A stretch of DNA of 5,936 nt from Comamonadaceae bacterium (GTDB taxonomy: Bacteria; Pseudomonadota; Gammaproteobacteria; Burkholderiales; Burkholderiaceae_C). Location of the stretch: the NCBI GenBank assembly GCA_947460165.1, contig CANHKH010000226.1:1-5936 (forward strand). The letters run 5' to 3'. Positions 5,324 through 5,936 of the stretch are shown piece after piece (within the stretch, counting starts at the first letter, position 1; each line of letters opens with the position of its first letter). Under the pieces are notes generated by a model. That model was not told where the DNA came from, ran no database searches, and saw only the letters and a list, made by a program, of their open reading frames with translations. The translations under genes and the position numbers were made by a program.

Positions 5324-5936
5324 ATGGACCAGACCCATTACTCCGCCGTCACTGGCCACGCCGACCACGACGACTATCAGGCCGAATTAGACGGCCAAGC
5401 CGTCCAAGACATGAAAGACATGAAACTGGTGGTCATGGATTCGGCCGAGCTCGCCACCCGCGCCGCCAGCCTGGCGGCCGACGCTGGCGTCAGCCTGCGC
5501 ACCACGGTCAAAGACCTGGGCCAAGTCAACCGCAAGCAAAACAAGTGGACCCTCATCATGCTGTCGGTCGCCGGTGGGGTTTTGCTCATCAGCTCTGTGC
5601 TGTTTGTGGTCATGAGCGCCCGCATCGCTTCTCGCGTGGCCATGCTTGACGACATGCTGGTGGCCGTGAGCAAACGCGTCACCGAGATGGACGCATCGCT
5701 CGAAATGGTGGGCAACACCGAACAAGCCATCAAGGCCGTGGTCAACAAGCAAGGCGAGATGCTGGCCTCGCAAGCCAAAATTGACGCCCGCTTGGACCAG
5801 GTGCTCAAAAGCGCGCAAGATATTCCCGAGCTCACCTCCAAGCAAGTCGAGCTGCGCATGCAGGCCCTGACCAAGCAAGTGGCCGCCCTCGAAGCCCGGT
5901 TTCAGTCCCAAGGCTCCTCATCGACGCGCATGGCCA
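5324..5936 (+). CDS. Unknown single-pass membrane protein with coiled coil (3' end missing)
   Basis: The reading frame is open from this ATG to the window end, giving 204 residues without a stop. I do not recognise a family. Residues 1-74 are hydrophilic, with an acidic His/Asp-rich start and a helical stretch from about 26. One clear membrane helix lies at about W75-M98 (WTLIMLSVAGGVLLISSVLF core), preceded by Arg/Lys at 70, 71 and 74. The positive charge on the N-terminal side suggests that the N-terminus is cytoplasmic and the rest periplasmic. Residues about 103-195 form long, heptad-like charged helices (for example DDMLVAVSKRVTEMDASLEM and ELRMQALTKQVAALEARF), probably an oligomerising coiled coil. 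It shares direction and tight spacing with the two unknown genes before it and is probably in the same operon. The start is supported by AGGAA at 5310-5314. Confidence 0.85.
   Translation, partial: MDQTHYSAVTGHADHDDYQAELDGQAVQDMKDMKLVVMDSAELATRAASLAADAGVSLRTTVKDLGQVNRKQNKWTLIMLSVAGGVLLISSVLFVVMSARIASRVAMLDDMLVAVSKRVTEMDASLEMVGNTEQAIKAVVNKQGEMLASQAKIDARLDQVLKSAQDIPELTSKQVELRMQALTKQVAALEARFQSQGSSSTRMA

Overview
This 5.9 kb, GC-rich window lies inside a flagellar operon. All genes are on the + strand and closely packed. The first four are fliP, fliQ, fliR and flhB, which encode the membrane export gate of the flagellar type III secretion system. The protein sequences and the dense C/G-rich palindromic repeats suggest a betaproteobacterium, probably Burkholderiales/Comamonadaceae. 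That placement is a judgement from sequence style, not a proven assignment.

Layout. Positions 1-150 hold three copies of a C/G-rich repeat of the REP type, two of them as an inverted pair. The only canonical start codon for fliP (105) lies in the loop of this pair, and the right arm is translated as the first codons of FliP. fliP (105-920), fliQ (935-1204), fliR (1214-1987) and flhB (2001-3152) follow with gaps of 9-14 bases. FlhB carries NPEH at the autocleavage site instead of the usual NPTH.

flhA does not follow flhB. Instead there are three genes I cannot assign to a named family. The first (3149-4351) has an N-terminal domain that looks like a degenerate AAA-type ATPase, then a long Pro/Ala-rich tail. 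The second (4348-5292) is an acidic, probably disordered protein with five spaced copies of a Phe-Glu-Arg-Ser-like motif and a C-terminal coiled coil. The third (5324 to the window end, incomplete) has one membrane helix and a long coiled coil. flhB and the first two unknown genes are joined by ATGA stop/start overlaps, so translation is probably coupled.

How they may work together. FliP, FliQ and FliR form the export pore, and FlhB controls opening and substrate switching. The three following genes are probably co-expressed with this gate. Their architectures (ATPase-like, multivalent scaffold-like, membrane-anchored coiled coil) would suit a flagellar accessory or positioning module, but this is inference from context. 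No RNA gene, CRISPR array, insertion sequence, promoter or terminator could be supported.
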